From assembly GCF_905475395.1 (NCBI RefSeq), contig NC_058339.1, positions 19,538,001 through 19,602,000 of the forward strand: 64,000 nucleotides of DNA. The letters are read 5' to 3'. The position numbers and the translations under genes were made by a program. Shown here piece by piece: positions 12,204 to 26,885 of this stretch (position 1 is its first letter; each line of letters opens with the position of its first letter). Below the pieces are notes generated by a model. It had not been told where the DNA came from, searched no databases, and saw nothing but the letters and a program-made list of their open reading frames with translations. This DNA is from Chrysoperla carnea. Its lineage: Eukaryota; Arthropoda; Insecta; Neuroptera; Chrysopidae.

Positions 12204-12679
12204 TACAGAGTGATTTCTTAGGTCACAAAAAAACTATTTGACGAACATTTTTTTTAACTGCTTACAAACTATCAACTCTTTTAAATTTGTCCAAAACTCC
12301 GAGGATATGTTTTAACGGACTTTGCATTCAATGTTCCCAGAACCAAGAATAGCAGCTTAGTGATTTATCTCCACGGAGTACGGGTGAACAGAGCATTGGA
12401 TCATTTAATTACTGAGGAAAATTTAGTGTGTAAGAATAAGTATGTGATCTTCTAGGGTCAATCGGAAATGGAGCTAAATCTATCAATTTTTTCACAATCT
12501 GGAATCTCTTTTTAATAACTCATAGAACTCAATTTTTTAATTCATATTTTGATATTTAGATCCTAATCAATAGTAAAAATAGTACCCTAATTTGTAATAA
12601 CAATTACCAAATTTCGGAGAATATTTGATCAGTTTGTTCCTTGTAATAGCTTAATTGTAAGCTAAGAAATCATCTTGTA
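12204..12679. mobile_element. MITE with GTGATTTCTTAG-type ends
   Basis: Terminal inverted repeats of about 20 bp: 'tacagagtgatttcttaggt' at the left and 'ctaagaaatcatcttgta' at the right. Length about 476 bp, no open reading frame. Confidence 0.55.
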
Positions 12680-13189
12680 CTATTAATACAGTTTTTTTAA
12701 TGTCATTTGTCAACATATAATAATTAATTATTATTTAAAAATAAATTGTTTTGATTTATAATAATAATCATAAATAATTATAATAATATTGTTAGTGTTC
12801 ACTCTCTCCTCGACATAGCGATAATGACCTAGTAAAACGGAAGGATATTAATATAACAATTTTAATACTTTATTGTTAATAATTTTTTATTTAAAATATA
12901 AAAAAAAAAAAATAAATAAATAAAATTTTATCTATTTATTTATTAAAAATATTAACATACATATGTTTATTTTAAATTGCAATTTTCACTTTTTTTATTG
13001 TAAAAAAATATTAATTAAAAAGTAATCAAAAGTAAGTTTTTATGATTCTTTAATTTAAGTAAATAATTATTTAAATATTGTATACGAATGTTTTTAAATG
13101 CGCGTGTTTAACAAATTTAGCGTCTTATAAAGCAAATTTTATGTTGAAATATAAATTTTCAACATTTTCTTATTTTGGAAACAAATATT
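12680..13189. other. AT-rich gap
   Basis: Simple A/T tracts (for example 12900-12950). No gene seen. Confidence 0.55.
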
Positions 13190-13194
13190 AAAGG

Positions 13195-13450
13195 GCGCTA
13201 GCTAAACAAGTGAAATTTACAAAATTTAAAAAACCCGTGACTAATTTTTCGGGTACAGAACTATAAACTCACCTTGGAAACATATATCTAATAACACTCT
13301 CCATTAAATTACCTTTTTCTGAAAGCCTTTTCCAAACTAAGTCGATTTTGAAGATCATCGCCTATTTTTTTGTTTTTTTCGAGTACGATACCCTAAACTC
13401 GCAATTGAAACATAGCTAAGAACAAAATTTGCAGAGTTATTGCAACTTTA
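13195..13450 (+). repeat. dispersed repeat family D, copy 1
   Basis: Shares with 19350-19660 the order 'aagtgaaa-ttacaaaattt', 'tttttcgggta', 'gaaacatat', 'ttaaattacctttttct', 'ttttgaagatc' and 'gaaacatagctaagaaca'. A truncated, diverged copy without coding sequence. Confidence 0.55.
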
Positions 13451-13899
13451 TTTTTTATAGTATACTAAAAAACATTTGTGTTTGGAAAATGATAAACTTG
13501 TTTGGTAATTTTGTTGTGCTTTTTTTTAACAAATAGTTTGTAAGTATTTATAATTATTTTTTTACTGTGTATCGTTCGTAAAATATATTTTGTATGCGTG
13601 TCAAGGTTTGATAAGACACTCACAATAATAAGTCTGATTTTTTTTTTATGTTTTCAATTGTTATACCTACTGCGACTTACATATGATTTACAGTCGCCGT
13701 AATTTTTCAACATTATTCATTAAAAAAATCACAATAATTTTTACAAAAGCATTACTTATATTTTTTATCTGAAAAATTTTTATCCTATTGAATTTATGAA
13801 ATAAGTCAACAAAATTTCTTAATTCACTGGACTTAAAAGTAAAAAAACACTGCTTTAAAGACTCCACCTCTCTTGATATCACTTATCCCTTTTCCATAA

Positions 13900-14225
13900 C
13901 ACTCGAAAGGATTGTTTGACACAGCTAAAATATATGCAGTTTTCAATTTTTTAAAGTGTAAAATAGTCATAATTCATTGAGTATATCAGAAAAGGTGGCC
14001 ATGAATTGTTTGAACATTTACTATTTGAAAATTTTACAGAAATCTTTAGTTTATAGTTCAAAATGATGACCAAAGAATTCTTTTCTTTACAAATTATAGC
14101 TCATGTGCTATTCTGATGTATAAGCAACATTATTATTCAGTTTCATTCAAATCCATTCATTAGTTTTTACGTGAAAGCGTAACAAACAAACAAACATCCT
14201 TACATTCACATTTATAAAACATAGG
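13900..14225 (-). mobile_element. possible LINE 3'-end tail
   Basis: Read on the minus strand, the end near 14225 runs 'tttataaatgtgaatg', a GTTT-repeat and 'gttacgctttcacg', then a 'gaatggatttgaatgaaa' stretch. This resembles a tail common in insect non-autonomous or RTE-type elements. Recognised from memory of the pattern only. Confidence 0.35.
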
Positions 14226-14229
14226 GAAG

Positions 14230-14798
14230 GGATTTAATCTTGAAATCAGACTAGTTCCTCGGTGCAAGAAATTGTTCTTGTCGCAAGAAAATTTGCACAA
14301 AGAGAAATAAATATTTATTTTTTTATGTTACTTGCAACATTTAGAAAAAAGGACTTCATTTTATTTTAACTGGTTATCTATTCAAATTAAATAAATTTAG
14401 GTTACAACGACCGTGAATTTTTTAGTAAACTGATTTATAATCGAATAATAAATAATATTTACCAAATAAACAAAAAGAAATTTACGTAGTTAATTAATAT
14501 GTGAGTACACACTAAAATATAATAATTTTGATGCATACTTTTTTATTAAAAGTTAAATATCATAAAAAAAAACTGGGTAATATATCAATTTTAAATAGTT
14601 TTTGGTATTGTTGATTGCACGAATATCTAATTAAATTTTTGTTTAGTACACATAACCTTCAAATGATAATAATAATTGTCATAAATATTTTGAACATATT
14701 CAAAATGAAACACAACTTAGAACTTAATTAACAAAATAACAAATAAACGTAATAATATACCTTGTATAGCTGTCAGTCAGTAGGTAAATATTATTAAT
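14230..14798. other. gap without gene
   Basis: AT-rich, nothing recognised. Confidence 0.5.
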
Positions 14799-15012
14799 AT
14801 ACCGGGTATTCTATTTTAAACGGACCATTAGAAGGGAGATATATACCAATCTACTATAGGGATCATTTTCGGGATCATTGAGTCCAACTTTATGTTTTTA
14901 AATGGAAAGCTAAATTTATAATTTTTTGTAGCAAGTTTTTTTCTATAGTAAAAAATATAAAACGCCAGAAATTTGAATAAGTAGCTATTTAAAATCGAAC
15001 ACCCTGTGTATA
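14799..15012. mobile_element. short MITE, about 210 bp
   Basis: Left end 'ataccgggtattctatttta' and right end 'taaaatcgaacaccctgtgt' are inverted copies with a few mismatches. Confidence 0.5.
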
Positions 15013-16480
15013 TGTAATGATTTTTTTACAGATAATATTACAATAGTACTTGCACCAGTAAACTAATATTGTTCAACATACTTAAGTTATAATTGTTTTA
15101 TATAATAATTATTAATGAATGTCTGACTTTTATTATTATTCTACAAAAACTATTTCAAATTCATAAATTATACGTATATGTACTTTTTTTAATCAGTAAA
15201 TAAATGGTCAAGGTGGCATATTCAATAAATTAAATATACTGCTTCAAAAACTAAAATGACAAAATATTTGCTTAACTCAACAAAAAAAAATTTATTAGTT
15301 GTTAATATACGCCTCTAAATAAAATTTTTTATTGTTTTTTATAGCCATTTTTGAGTACCAACCAATGAATTTATTCAGAACCATTAAATGGAATTTTTAT
15401 AATTGTTAAAATTGACTGTGAATCCATAATGCAACGAAATTTCTTTGATTCTTTTGTCACCCATTTAAAGAATTAATAAAGATAAGGGTTTTCAATTTTA
15501 AAGATTTTCGTAGTTCTCTGTTTTTCATGCATGTTGATTATATTTAAATATAGCCATTAACAATACAATATATAGAAATAAATGAGAAAAAGTTTACAAC
15601 AGTCGACAGAATTGGCAAATCGAAAAATATTTCTCTTTGCCATTTTTTTCCATTCGGCAGTTTCAAACTTTAACGACTATTTTTTAAACGGCAGGCAGAA
15701 AATAATCGAAATTCGAAAAATTGAATTTTCATAAATTCATCACTCGAGTCGCACTTAAAACCTCACATTTCTCTATTACCAACCTATCGTTAAACAACTC
15801 TAAATAAAAGACAAACAAATCGATGAATTTTTACTTCACATACAGGCTCTGCGATTCAGCGATACTTTTAAACAAAAATAGTTTAAGCATAGGCAAAAGC
15901 TAAATAACTACTAAAAAGTGGCTAATTTTCAAATTTTTTATCATTTCCTGTAAATAAAGTATATTTTTACGAAGGAACTTTACTTTAACTTTTTTTTTTT
16001 TTGAAATCAAGTATATTAAGTTGTGATGAAAAAATATAGAATTCTTACCAATAACTTCTGAATATACTACTATCGTTAGAAAGAAGATTGCTCTCCGACT
16101 CACCTAGAAAAAAGAAACAGAAATGAACATTTTTACTAATTTTAAAACCCACAAAGTATATTTTGTTAAGTTTTGACAAATTTGAGATGGTTCTAAAAGT
16201 TGGTTTTAGGTCCATGATTGGCCAAAATTAAACCAAAGGCATTGTAGTTATTTACGATACTAGTGGGATAAAAGCATTATGAAAGTACGCCCGCAAAATA
16301 CAAAACTTTATCTACGCCTCTAAAATGTGAAAATAAACGATAATTATTATTTAAAATCACGGCTTATCGAGAAAAATTAAAAATTAAAAAAGTTGCTATA
16401 GTAAGTGAGAAAAGTGCTTCTTTTCTCACGGGTGTAGATAAACATATAAACGTTATTTTTATGAAATTATTATTATTATT
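15013..16480. other. gap without gene
   Basis: AT-rich. Frames at 13688-13882 and 15900-16103 on the minus strand have no family motif. No RNA gene seen. Confidence 0.5.
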
Positions 16481-16489
16481 TTGTTATCT

Positions 16490-16562
16490 TAAAAGAATTC
16501 AGGACATATAGGGGTGTATGAAAAGGTTGTATAAAGAATTCAGGACATATAGGGGTGCATCT
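16490..16562. repeat. short tandem duplication
   Basis: A segment containing 'aagaattcaggacatatagg' occurs twice, near 16494 and 16534. The copies differ at one base just after it (gtgta versus gtgca). Confidence 0.6.
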
Positions 16563-16973
16563 TTACATCTCTTGTTTCAATTACTACCAAAAACTGTAAG
16601 GTTTACAGCAGTTTTTTTGAGATATTTATCGATTTGAATCTTTGATGAGACTTCCAAACTTTCTCTTTACCACTTTTTTCGAAAGCGCTGCGTTTTAAAA
16701 TGAGCATGTTAACGTCATATTTAAGCCATCGATCTTAAAAAAATGCAGCAAGGAATTTGTAAGCTTGAACATTAATGATTAAAAAAAGGTGTTTTCTTTA
16801 TAAGTAAGTCGATATCTTTAGAAGTAAAGTCGCTTCCAAATTATTGGATCAGTTTAAAATTGTTGTTTTAAGAATTTTATCAATTCGTTCGAATGTGGTC
16901 CAAAGCGAAGTCCTGGCCCATTTTTAAATTAAATAACAGCCTTAAATGTTACTTTTCTATACTTTTCAATAAC

Positions 16974-17454
16974 CAGGGGCGGATTTACGAATTTGCCGCC
17001 CATAGGCAGGCATCAAAGGGCCGCCTTTTTTTATAAACAAAAATCTAATAACTTTTTAATCATAAGTAAGGTATACAAAACAAAAAAACAATTCATTTTT
17101 CAATTATTTCAATGTACATTTTTTACGCCGGACTTTTTCAACAGCAAATGTATCGATGATTTTGTTCAGATCAACTTGTAGCAAAGTTTCAACTTCAATA
17201 CACATTATAGCCAAGTACAGTTGACCAAAACGAGACGGAAGGTTAGGTTATAGTATTTCTGAGAAACGTTCTAAAACTTCCAGGATAGTGACATTCGCGA
17301 ACATAGTAACTAGTTATAGTTTAAGTAAAGTGGCGACTTTTTCAAATGATTTTTTCACGCAAAATTTACTAAAATTGAAAAAAAATTCACATTTTTACAT
17401 TTTTATTAAACAAAACAATTTTTCATAATTTGCCTACGCATAAATCCGCCCCTG
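16974..17454. mobile_element. hAT-type MITE with 8-bp target duplication
   Basis: Ends CAGGGGCGGATTTA and TAAATCCGCCCCTG are perfect inverted repeats. They are flanked by TCAATAAC (16966-16973) and TCAATAAT (17455-17462), an 8-bp duplication with one difference. CAGGG-type ends and an 8-bp duplication are hallmarks of the hAT superfamily. The 481-bp element has no transposase; the frame at 16993-17181 lies inside it and is not a gene. Confidence 0.8.
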
Positions 17455-17462
17455 TCAATAAT

Positions 17463-19350
17463 ACATGACATGTTTTGAAAGTTTTGTTTTCTTAAAGTTC
17501 ATAAATCGTTATCATTGCCAATTTATATTCCAGTCAAAAACATTTGATACGGAAAGATAATTATTTTGTATCTAAAATTTTATCATAACTAATAGCAATT
17601 ATTATGATTCTCACTTTGTGTTTTATGGATGTTGTTGTTACCTTAATATAACAAAACAAATTATAACATAAATAACCGTGTAATCAAAAAAATTTAATAA
17701 TAATTATTTAATACATATTTTTAATGAAATAATGTCTACTTAAAAATTGTTGGCCTTGACATTCTTTTGAACAAAAATTTTTATAAATCAATAAAAATTT
17801 AACACCATCATTTAAAACTAATAACATTCAAAAAGTCAATGGTAAAATATTAATAAGTGTGAAATCTTCCACAATATTTGTAATAAATTCTCGTTTTTTT
17901 TTTTTTTTTTACCTTCGAATAGTGTAAATGCGAAAAGAATTTTATTAATTTCAAAGTCAAAAATCATGTATAAAAACGCAAATATCATACCTATTACCTA
18001 TCTATGTGAGATGCATATTTAAATTTTTATGAATTTATATTTTTATATTTACCTAATTTATTAAAAATTATGAAATTTATTTTTGGAAATAATACTTATA
18101 AATCACTTCACTAGGGAATATCTACAGGCAGTAAATTGATTTTATGTGGTACCTAAGTAAATTACGCGAATTTTGTATTTGTTTCTTTTATTTTTAAGCT
18201 AATTTTAAGTTAAACCTCTCATAGAACTTCTAAAGGTATCATTAACTTTGAGAAGGACATATTATGAGATTCCTAATCTGGGGTTCATTCAGCATTCATA
18301 GAGAAGCCATACGTAGACAAACTTAAAATTGAAGGATATCAGTTACTTTCCTATTCTAATAGAAAGATAATTGAATAACAAATACCAAAAAATTTTCCGG
18401 ATAAAATAGGATGTCCAATGTCTGACACCCTTCACATTTGAGAATCAATATTCGCACCATGCGTGAGTTTTATTGGAGGCGTTTCCATGATAACAATATA
18501 CTACTTTAATTATAGAATTGTAAATGGATGCATATATAATTGTATGGATTGCATTTATGACTTACATTGAAAATTTATTATTATTGTATCACAAATTTAA
18601 ATAAATAATTATGATAATTTACATTTGAAAAATAATATTTGATGCAATTTGATTTCTTATTTTCACAATTTTTAATGCAAAGTTTAATTAATTGGTGTTT
18701 TTCAATAAGTTTTATTTGACATTTTCTATAACATTAACATGTAAAGAATTGCAAATTAGTCATAACAGAATCCTTTACCGTCAAAATTTTTCACTGGAAC
18801 CACTGGCATCGATTTTATTGTCCCTACCATGACTACGCTTACAACGACTAGATACATTTTATAGACTCTTTTGTCAGATAAAAATCTTACAAATAAATAT
18901 AATTACAATTAATACAATATTTCTAGGTATTCTTATTCCAATAACCTCTTTATCGAGATAATTTTAATCCTATTTGAATATTTAAAAAAATAAGAACGTC
19001 ATCTGGATGAGTAATTAAATTACTATTGTAAAAATTTACAATCCTAAATACAAAAAAAAATTTAATAAACAAAATAATAAAATATATGAGTCAACTTTCT
19101 TCCACAATAAAAATCTCTTTTTGGAAATTTGTATAGAACGTATAAAAATATAATCTTTGTTATCTGTTAATAAGGGCTTAAAATGCAAATACATATATTA
19201 TATTGTAAAATAAAATTTTAATATGCTAATATTAACTTATTCTCTGAAACAAAGCGATTCTTTGTTCAACGAGTTTTCATAGCAACGATTTTTCACTTCA
19301 ACAGTTTTAAAAATCATATTTCGTTTTGATTGAACTCAAATTGCAGTTGC
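17463..19350. other. gap without gene
   Basis: AT-rich, broken frames, nothing recognised. Confidence 0.5.
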
Positions 19351-19680
19351 AACAAGTGAAACTTACAAAATTTAAAGAACTCCCGACAAATTTTTTTCGG
19401 GTACGGATCCCTAAACTCGCACTTGAAACATATATAAGAACACTCCATTAAATTACCTTTTTCTTTAAAGCATTTTGAAGATCGTCGCTAATTTTTTTGT
19501 TTTTTTCGAGTATGGAAACCTAAGCTCACACTTGAAACATAGCTAAGAACACTTTCCGTTAAATAACCTTTAAAACGAGACCAAAAAAATTAAAATCGGT
19601 TCATCCGGTCAGGCACTACGATGCCACAGACAGACACACATACATAGCGGTCAAACTTATAACACCCTTGGTTTTTAGGT
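19350..19680 (+). repeat. dispersed repeat family D, copy 2
   Basis: Longer copy of the family at 13195-13450. It ends with 'ggttcatccggtcaggcact', 'gatgccacagacagacacac' and 'cggtcaaacttataacaccc', a tail pattern common in insect non-autonomous repeats. No coding sequence. Confidence 0.6.
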
Positions 19681-22600
19681 CGGGGTAAAAAATGGTTTAT
19701 TGTACATATATAAAAGTTTAAACTATGCGAAAAGAATGCATGCTTTATATTTTTAAATTATCTGTGGTTCTTTTTTTATAAGCCGTAATTTACTTAGATA
19801 AACCCAATTTAGGGACTTAAAAAAATCGTTAAATCGTTATTTTTCGCAGTCAATGTGAATCAGAAAGATCAGAGTAGATTAAAAATGGATTTTATAAAAA
19901 TTGATGTGCATTGCTTCAGTTCCGAGGCAATTTTTGTGCCAAAGATTGTCATAAAGAATTTGAAATTTATAAAATATATGAAATGAATATTTACCTTACA
20001 TATATTATTTTTATAATTGAATAAAAATAACTGATTAACAATATTATTTGTTTAATTGATATAATTAAAATTAAACAATAAATTTATTGTGTACTTATGA
20101 TATGCTACAAAAACAATGAAAATTACGTATTGGTAGAGAAATTTGTAGGTACAGTTCTTATAAATAAAATTGAAAAAAGAAAAATCAAATACATTGAAAA
20201 CTGTTTATGTAGCAGTCTTATGTGTGTATGTAACGATTTATTGATATAGACAGATTGCAACACGTTTGTTTACAAACATTAAGATTTCTTCCGCCACAAC
20301 CTGGGTATTTGGCAAACTGAGTAACATCTTAAAGTTGCAAAAAAATCCTACCTCCTTTGACATCCCAGTTACCAAAGTTCCACAATATTACCTGCAGAAA
20401 ATTAACCCAGAATGAATTAACAAATCAATTTTTCGAATCAACGAGTGTTCTGAATTATAATTAAAACCTTTCCAAAATGTTGGAACTTGCTTCCTTAAAA
20501 AATTGGCCATGGTATTACGTGGTTTGAAGTAGGAAAGTCGTTAGCTTAAAAAGAGAACTTATTCAATATAACTGGGCAGGCTTGAAAACAAAGACAACTT
20601 CTTCTACTGGCTCGAAATACTGACCACGTGTAAACAGGGTTAGCGCTATCTTGATGGTTCTAGTGCTTGTTGGCTTAAAAATTAAGTTTATACTAGACTT
20701 GCAGTTTCATTATCTCACTGATTTACTGGCTTGAAAAGTCTGGTGTGTACGAGGTATGTATGTCTAAAAAATAATTTTCCAAATCATGCTTTATCGATAC
20801 ATTTCAAAATGTAAATATTTTTCTTATAAGTAATTAAACAAAACACGAAAAACATGTTTTCTTGGAAATTGTTATAATTCAAATAATGTAGATTTATGTT
20901 GTTTAGATCAAAATAACTGACATAACATGTCAAAACACATATTTTTCATAAAAAAATTTATGCAAAAATCATTGATTCAATAAAATGAAATGTACATATT
21001 TTTCAAAAAATATAAACAATACATAACAAATTTCAAAATATGAATTCAATGACAGACAAAACCATATTTGTTTGTTAATTATTCATAAATTATATTTTTG
21101 TATGTTTTTTTATTATTTTTACTATTATAGTTTTAAATAAATAAATAATATTTCATTCATATTTCATTTCTTTATAAAAAATATAACTTATTGTTTGATT
21201 ATTGTTAATTTATTGTATCGTTGTGTTTTTTGTTGATATATTGTATGTGGTGAGTGACTACTTTATCTTTTAAAATAATAAATTTTCAATGTTTACATAC
21301 TGTTTACATTACCTTTCATTTACTTACAAAATAATTACTTTAAAGCATGTGATTGTCATATATTTTTCACTCAAATTTTTGTTTGAGTTTCATAACCACT
21401 CACTATGTACTGTGGAAATTGTGTTCCACTGGTAACAAGGACGTAGAAGGTCTCTTTGTTAGTCGTTACCTTCGACTCACTATTCACGGGGCCAAGAAAT
21501 ATACTTTTTTTTGAGAAATATACGGATTTTTATTCGTTTTATTAGAGGTTATAAAGTGACAATTCAGGAATTTCATGAACAAAACATTTCATGATAAAAC
21601 CGTACATGATAATATATATAATCCTTTATGACAAATTTACTAAGGATCGTTTTTCTAGGTCATCCTTATCCTGGGAAATAGCCGATTAAAAAAAAAACTG
21701 TTATTCCGAAAATTTAGAAAATCCAAAACAAGAAAAACCGTTCAGAGGGAAACCAAAAAATGCCGATTTTCGATGAAATTTCGCGATTTTCTAGGGGAAT
21801 AACTCTTTTGTACAACTTTCTAATTCTAATTTCTTGTTTAGTAAATTGCTTTGTTTTTAGCAAAATTTCCGGAGGAAATGGAGCTATTGCTTTTGTACTG
21901 ATGATAGAATTTTGAAATGTATATATACGTTTATGTGTCTGTAAACTCTCTAGCGATCGTAATTTAAGTCTGATGAGAATAAATTTGGTATCAAGAAGGG
22001 TTTTATAGAAGAAGAGATAAATAAAGGGTGGAGGGTGTGTGCAAAGTACAAAATTTTGAATTATTCCAATTTGATTTTCCGCTTAGTTTCTTCGATTTTA
22101 AGAAAATCGTGTTACTTTTTTAATCTCTGAAGGGATTAGCTTAGCTAACACTGCTCCTGCGCTACGAATTTTTTTATATAAATATGGAAAACCGATTTAC
22201 CCTATCTATTCTAGAATTTTATCTCCTATCCGATCAACTTTTTTGCTTGTCGATAGCATAGATTATGTTTTCTTTCGTACATTCCCTGATGTAATAAACT
22301 GACTACTGAAATCCATTTCTCTAAATGATAATTACTTGACTCTTAATTAAAAAATTTATGTAATGTATTAAAAGGTAGATTTATGGAGGTGTACAATATA
22401 TTTTTGTTAATTTATATTTGTGACACTACTTGTATTATTCTTATTACTTATTAGTTACTGTATTTATAAATAGATATATTATATTTTTTAATATCTCAAT
22501 TACTATTCAGACTGGAAAAACTAAATTAGAAAGTCAACTTGATCAAATTGGTAATAAAAATACAATAAATTTATTTTAAAAAAAACAGCAATAACAAATA

Positions 22601-25600
22601 AATCAACGCATGTATTACATGTAATCTATTAATTTATAAAAACCATTTACTTTTTTGTTCATACTGTAATATTGAAATGAAACAAAAACTTAACAAATTA
22701 AATTTTTATTTTTCTGACTACAGTCTCGGTAAAACCGTTATTTTTTCACACAAATTCAAGTGTATTTTCTGTTTGACATTCAATTTGTTTAAAAAAAAAA
22801 ACCCTTACGAAAGCAAATGCCAACCCTTGGTTTATCTACCTTGGCCTGTTAGCCAATAAAACGAACCTTGGTTTGACAAACTTCGACATTAAATTGTCCA
22901 AAAAATTGGAATAATTAGAACTGTGTATCTATGGATTCTCTTGATCTGTAGACTATTAGAATCTAGTGAAACTTTGACCATAACCATTTTCGATAAGCAA
23001 AATACAAGTCAAAAAAGAACATACATTGAAATGATATAGTTATGAATAGTAATAAAGCAGGAAATAATTTCCTGCTAATAAAGCAGGAAAAAGATCAGAT
23101 CCTGGTAGTTCTAATTACACGTCAGAGTTTTGATGAAACCACGAAGAACTTGTTGTTTGAACGTTTGTTTATAAAATTGTCTGGTGACAACAGGGTTGTG
23201 CACGCCCGTCCTCTAGATGATCAAACAATTTAACTTTGGTTCTTACCTGTTAAAACTAATATTTCCTCGTTTGATACCCTAGGAGCCATTATCATCAGAC
23301 TATTTCATTAACACCCAAAACAACACATTTCACCCGATTTCATGAAAACTTTGACGTGTAATTAGAAATCCTAGGAGTTTTGCTTCGCCAGCTAGACTGG
23401 AATATATAGATGTAATGAAATTTAATTGAAATTCTTTAATGACGAATCATCAAAAGAAATATATACGATAACATAAATTATAATAACATTTTATATTAAA
23501 ATTCGTTTTAATATTAAATATTATTTTTAAAATAATATGCAAAATATTGTTTATAATCACAATATTAATAATTCCTACTTTCAACAATTTATACCAAAAA
23601 ATAAAATATGATGTAAAAAGTCAACACGCAATAGCTACGTTAGCTTAGCAAATTTTCTTACTCAAACGATTCAAAATGTAGAACATAGTAAGTTTATTAT
23701 ATGTACCCAAAGGATCTTTCAATAAGAGTCATGCTTTTTAAAACTTTCCAGTTCTAATATGTAAGTTCATCATGCCGACTCACGATTCTTACACGCTTAG
23801 AAATCGTTGAAATTACTTTCTTCATAACGTTTGTTTTGACCAGGTAAGAGAATGACTATAATTTCGATCAAAAGACCAAAATTTTTCGCAAAATACACCC
23901 TCAAAAACCAAAAATAGCAAGTTGGAGATGATATCCTATATTTAAACAGATACTTTAGACGCTCGAAGCACATACATTTCCCTCCTCGAAGCACATACAA
24001 AATACATCAGCTAATGGTAATTTCAATTTTAATTCACAGTATCCCTCTCATTGAAAGAAAGACCCAATATAATACCCTAATATCTTTATAAATATTAAAA
24101 AAATGGCCACTTTAAAAATGATTCTAGCGAAAAATTGTTGTCAAATTTCTACAATTCATACATTGTAAAAAGAGAAATTTTCAAAGTTATTTTTGGCACC
24201 TTCCCTATTGAATCCGTTTGAAATTCCGTCATCGGTACAAAGTCAATAGCTATGTTTTCTGAATGAAAATTTGCTAATAATGTAACTAACCCAATTTCTT
24301 TTCAATACACGTAATTAAGGCAATATATTAATTATGTAAGACAAATTATATTTTAATTGAAATATCGGTCAATTTTAGCGATATATGGATTACAAGTATT
24401 CAAAATTAATATTCCCAGAATTTGAATTTTATTTTATTATTATACGATGCACAAAATAGGCAAAGCATTCTACACAACCTACAAATGTGTCAAAACTCCT
24501 TAAAAAAACTATATAACGTTTATGCAAAGAAAATGTCTCATTCCCTAGGAGATTATTTTCTTGGGCAAAGCTATTTTGCTAGATACTAGATTTTCGACTA
24601 TTTGTCTAATGTGGTATCCATCTGTCTGTATCATGTATGTATTACATGCTTTTCCGAAATAAGAAATATTGTTATACTAATGATCTAAATTGCAATGGGC
24701 TTTTTTCATACCGTTTTTCTTTTGTCATGAAATAAGTATCAATCTATTGAGAAAAAAAACGCTCTTTATATGATTCTTTATATTAACCACGCGGCGAAAC
24801 TGCTGGTAAAAAATGTTTTTTTATAATTGGATGCAGACTAATTAACAAAAACAATAATCATAAACAAAGACCTGAATAAAATATTAATTTCGTATTATCA
24901 GATTAAATAAAAGATTATTATTATTTATAAGAATCAATGTGATTGTGAAAAATATATATTCAAAATTTCAATCTCTGATAATCAATTGTTCAAAATTGCA
25001 TAATGTTTTAAAAATTATCTTAGAAATTTGTTTATATTATTTTATATTACATTCAATTATAATTCATTTATTTCGTTGCCTCTGTTGTTTTTAAAATTAA
25101 TTAACCTTCAAATCAGTTGTATACCCTGTATAACTGAGTTTTATAATCCATAAAATACATCAAGTGACTGATTTTGTTTGATGTAAAAGAAGCCCGAGCT
25201 ATTATCTTTTTGAATATTTTCCTTATTAGTTATAGATCAAGAAAAGAAATTCAAAACTTCTATATATGTTTCTGTGATTACTTCTACAGGCATAAAGAAA
25301 ATTTTCGAAGATTTCCAAAAAATAGAGGGGGTAACTTAATCCACAAGGTTCAGTATTAAGTCTATTTATCTTAAAAATATATCAATTCTTAAAATTATGA
25401 GTGAATTAATTTGAATTTATACTGAAAGTCATAGCCAATCATGGCAATTATTTTCTTTCTCTAGATTACACGTATTTTCAAAATGTTTCTCATTAATTTT
25501 CACAAGTAAAATAAATTTCCACAAATCATATGTTTAAAATAATTGAAAAGTATTGCAAATTTTTAATGATTGGAATTCTAAAATTATGTATTTCTTGGTC

Positions 25601-26560
25601 AATTAATTTTAATTTATGATGAAAATCATAGCAAATATAATAGCAATTTATTTCTTTCTTTAACCAACATCTAATTTTTAAATATATAATGATCCTAAAA
25701 ATTGTGAACCAGGTTAATCCAAATTGGACACTTCAAAAATTTAATAGTTGATTATTTGATAATAATAATAGAGTTTAATTTTCAAAACAATTACTCTACA
25801 AAATTACGTAAGTTTATTACGAAGGAAAATGCAAATCCGTTGTCAAATTTGCTAATTTTTATACTTTATATGATTTATTTTTACCGTATTAAAATAGGGA
25901 CTACCTATATCTGAAGACACAGTATTTGGCTGCGTGACCAAATTGATTATTCTGAGTTAGGAAATTACAAGCAGAGACATACACAGTTTTGTATTTTATT
26001 TTTTTTAGGTCTTAACTTTTAATTAAATAGTTTTTTATTCTGTTTATCAATCGTTTTGCCATAAAACGAAGGTTAAATATGTCTACTTTTAAAGTCAATT
26101 ATTCATCTACACTATCGGATAACCCAACTCCTCAAACTTGCAGAATTAATTTACTAAAATTTGGTACCCCACTTATACTTCCTTAAACAAAAAAAGTTGC
26201 AAAAATTTCACACATTTATACGTCTCAACCTTTTTAAAGATGAAAAAAAAGTAAGAATTTTGCGATGACATTGCAAAAATAATACAGTAAAAACTATTTA
26301 AAAATCCGGTTTTTGTCAAAGAATTATTAAATTATTCAAAATGATAAAATTATTGAATACATAATTTACAATTATTTATTTGCAAAATTAATCGCTAAAA
26401 TCCCAATCAAATAAAATATATTGATATTCATATTTAAATGACCATTTTATTGTTCGTTTAAGTTTTTTTCCCATTTTTTATACATCTATAGTTTATTGTA
26501 TTTTCACAGCCTTGACTCTACAAATAAGCTTTCGCCATTCTGTGTTTTAAATAAAAATGA
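19681..26560. other. long gap without a supported gene
   Basis: Nearly 7 kb of AT-rich sequence. Small frames at 22677-22859, 23042-23233, 23797-24000 and 25174-25359 show no domain, signal peptide or splice context. Two loosely similar segments near 25430-25500 and 25610-25680 may be an old duplication. No tRNA or rRNA was found. Confidence 0.5.
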
Positions 26561-26562
26561 CA

Positions 26563-26718
26563 GACAAGATGGATCTAAAAACTACTCTCATTATCATAGA
26601 CATAATTAGTAAAAGAATCATTGCTTCCTCTTTTTCCTTATAGCTACAACTCCCGTAGTAGTCTTGGTGTAGTCGGTGTATTTCGAGCCAAAAATCCACC
26701 GGTGCCATCTTGTCTTTA
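26563..26718. mobile_element. short MITE with AGACAAGATGG ends
   Basis: Inverted ends 'agacaagatgg' (near 26563) and 'ccatcttgtct' (ending near 26716) bound about 155 bp. The boundaries are approximate. Confidence 0.5.
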
Positions 26719-26734
26719 TTTCAAACACCTATCT

Positions 26735-26885
26735 AAGGATAGTTGGGTTGTTAAGGCAAATATAACGATACTTTAACTGTCTAAATCCATCCAGCCGTTT
26801 GGAAGATACGAGATAAGAAAGTATATACATACAAGATACGAACGAAAAACATAACCCCTCCTTGACAGTCGGGTAAAAATTAAAA
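26735..26885 (+). repeat. LINE/SINE-like 3' tail fragment
   Basis: Contains 'atccatccagccgtttggaa', 'gatacgaacgaaaaacataa' and 'ccttgacagtcgggtaaaaa', a tail pattern frequent in insect dispersed repeats. Family not assigned. Confidence 0.35.

Noticed and set aside
23042-23233. Plus-strand frame of 63 codons with balanced-looking sequence
   Set aside because: No start context, signal, domain or splice partner; chance length for this composition.
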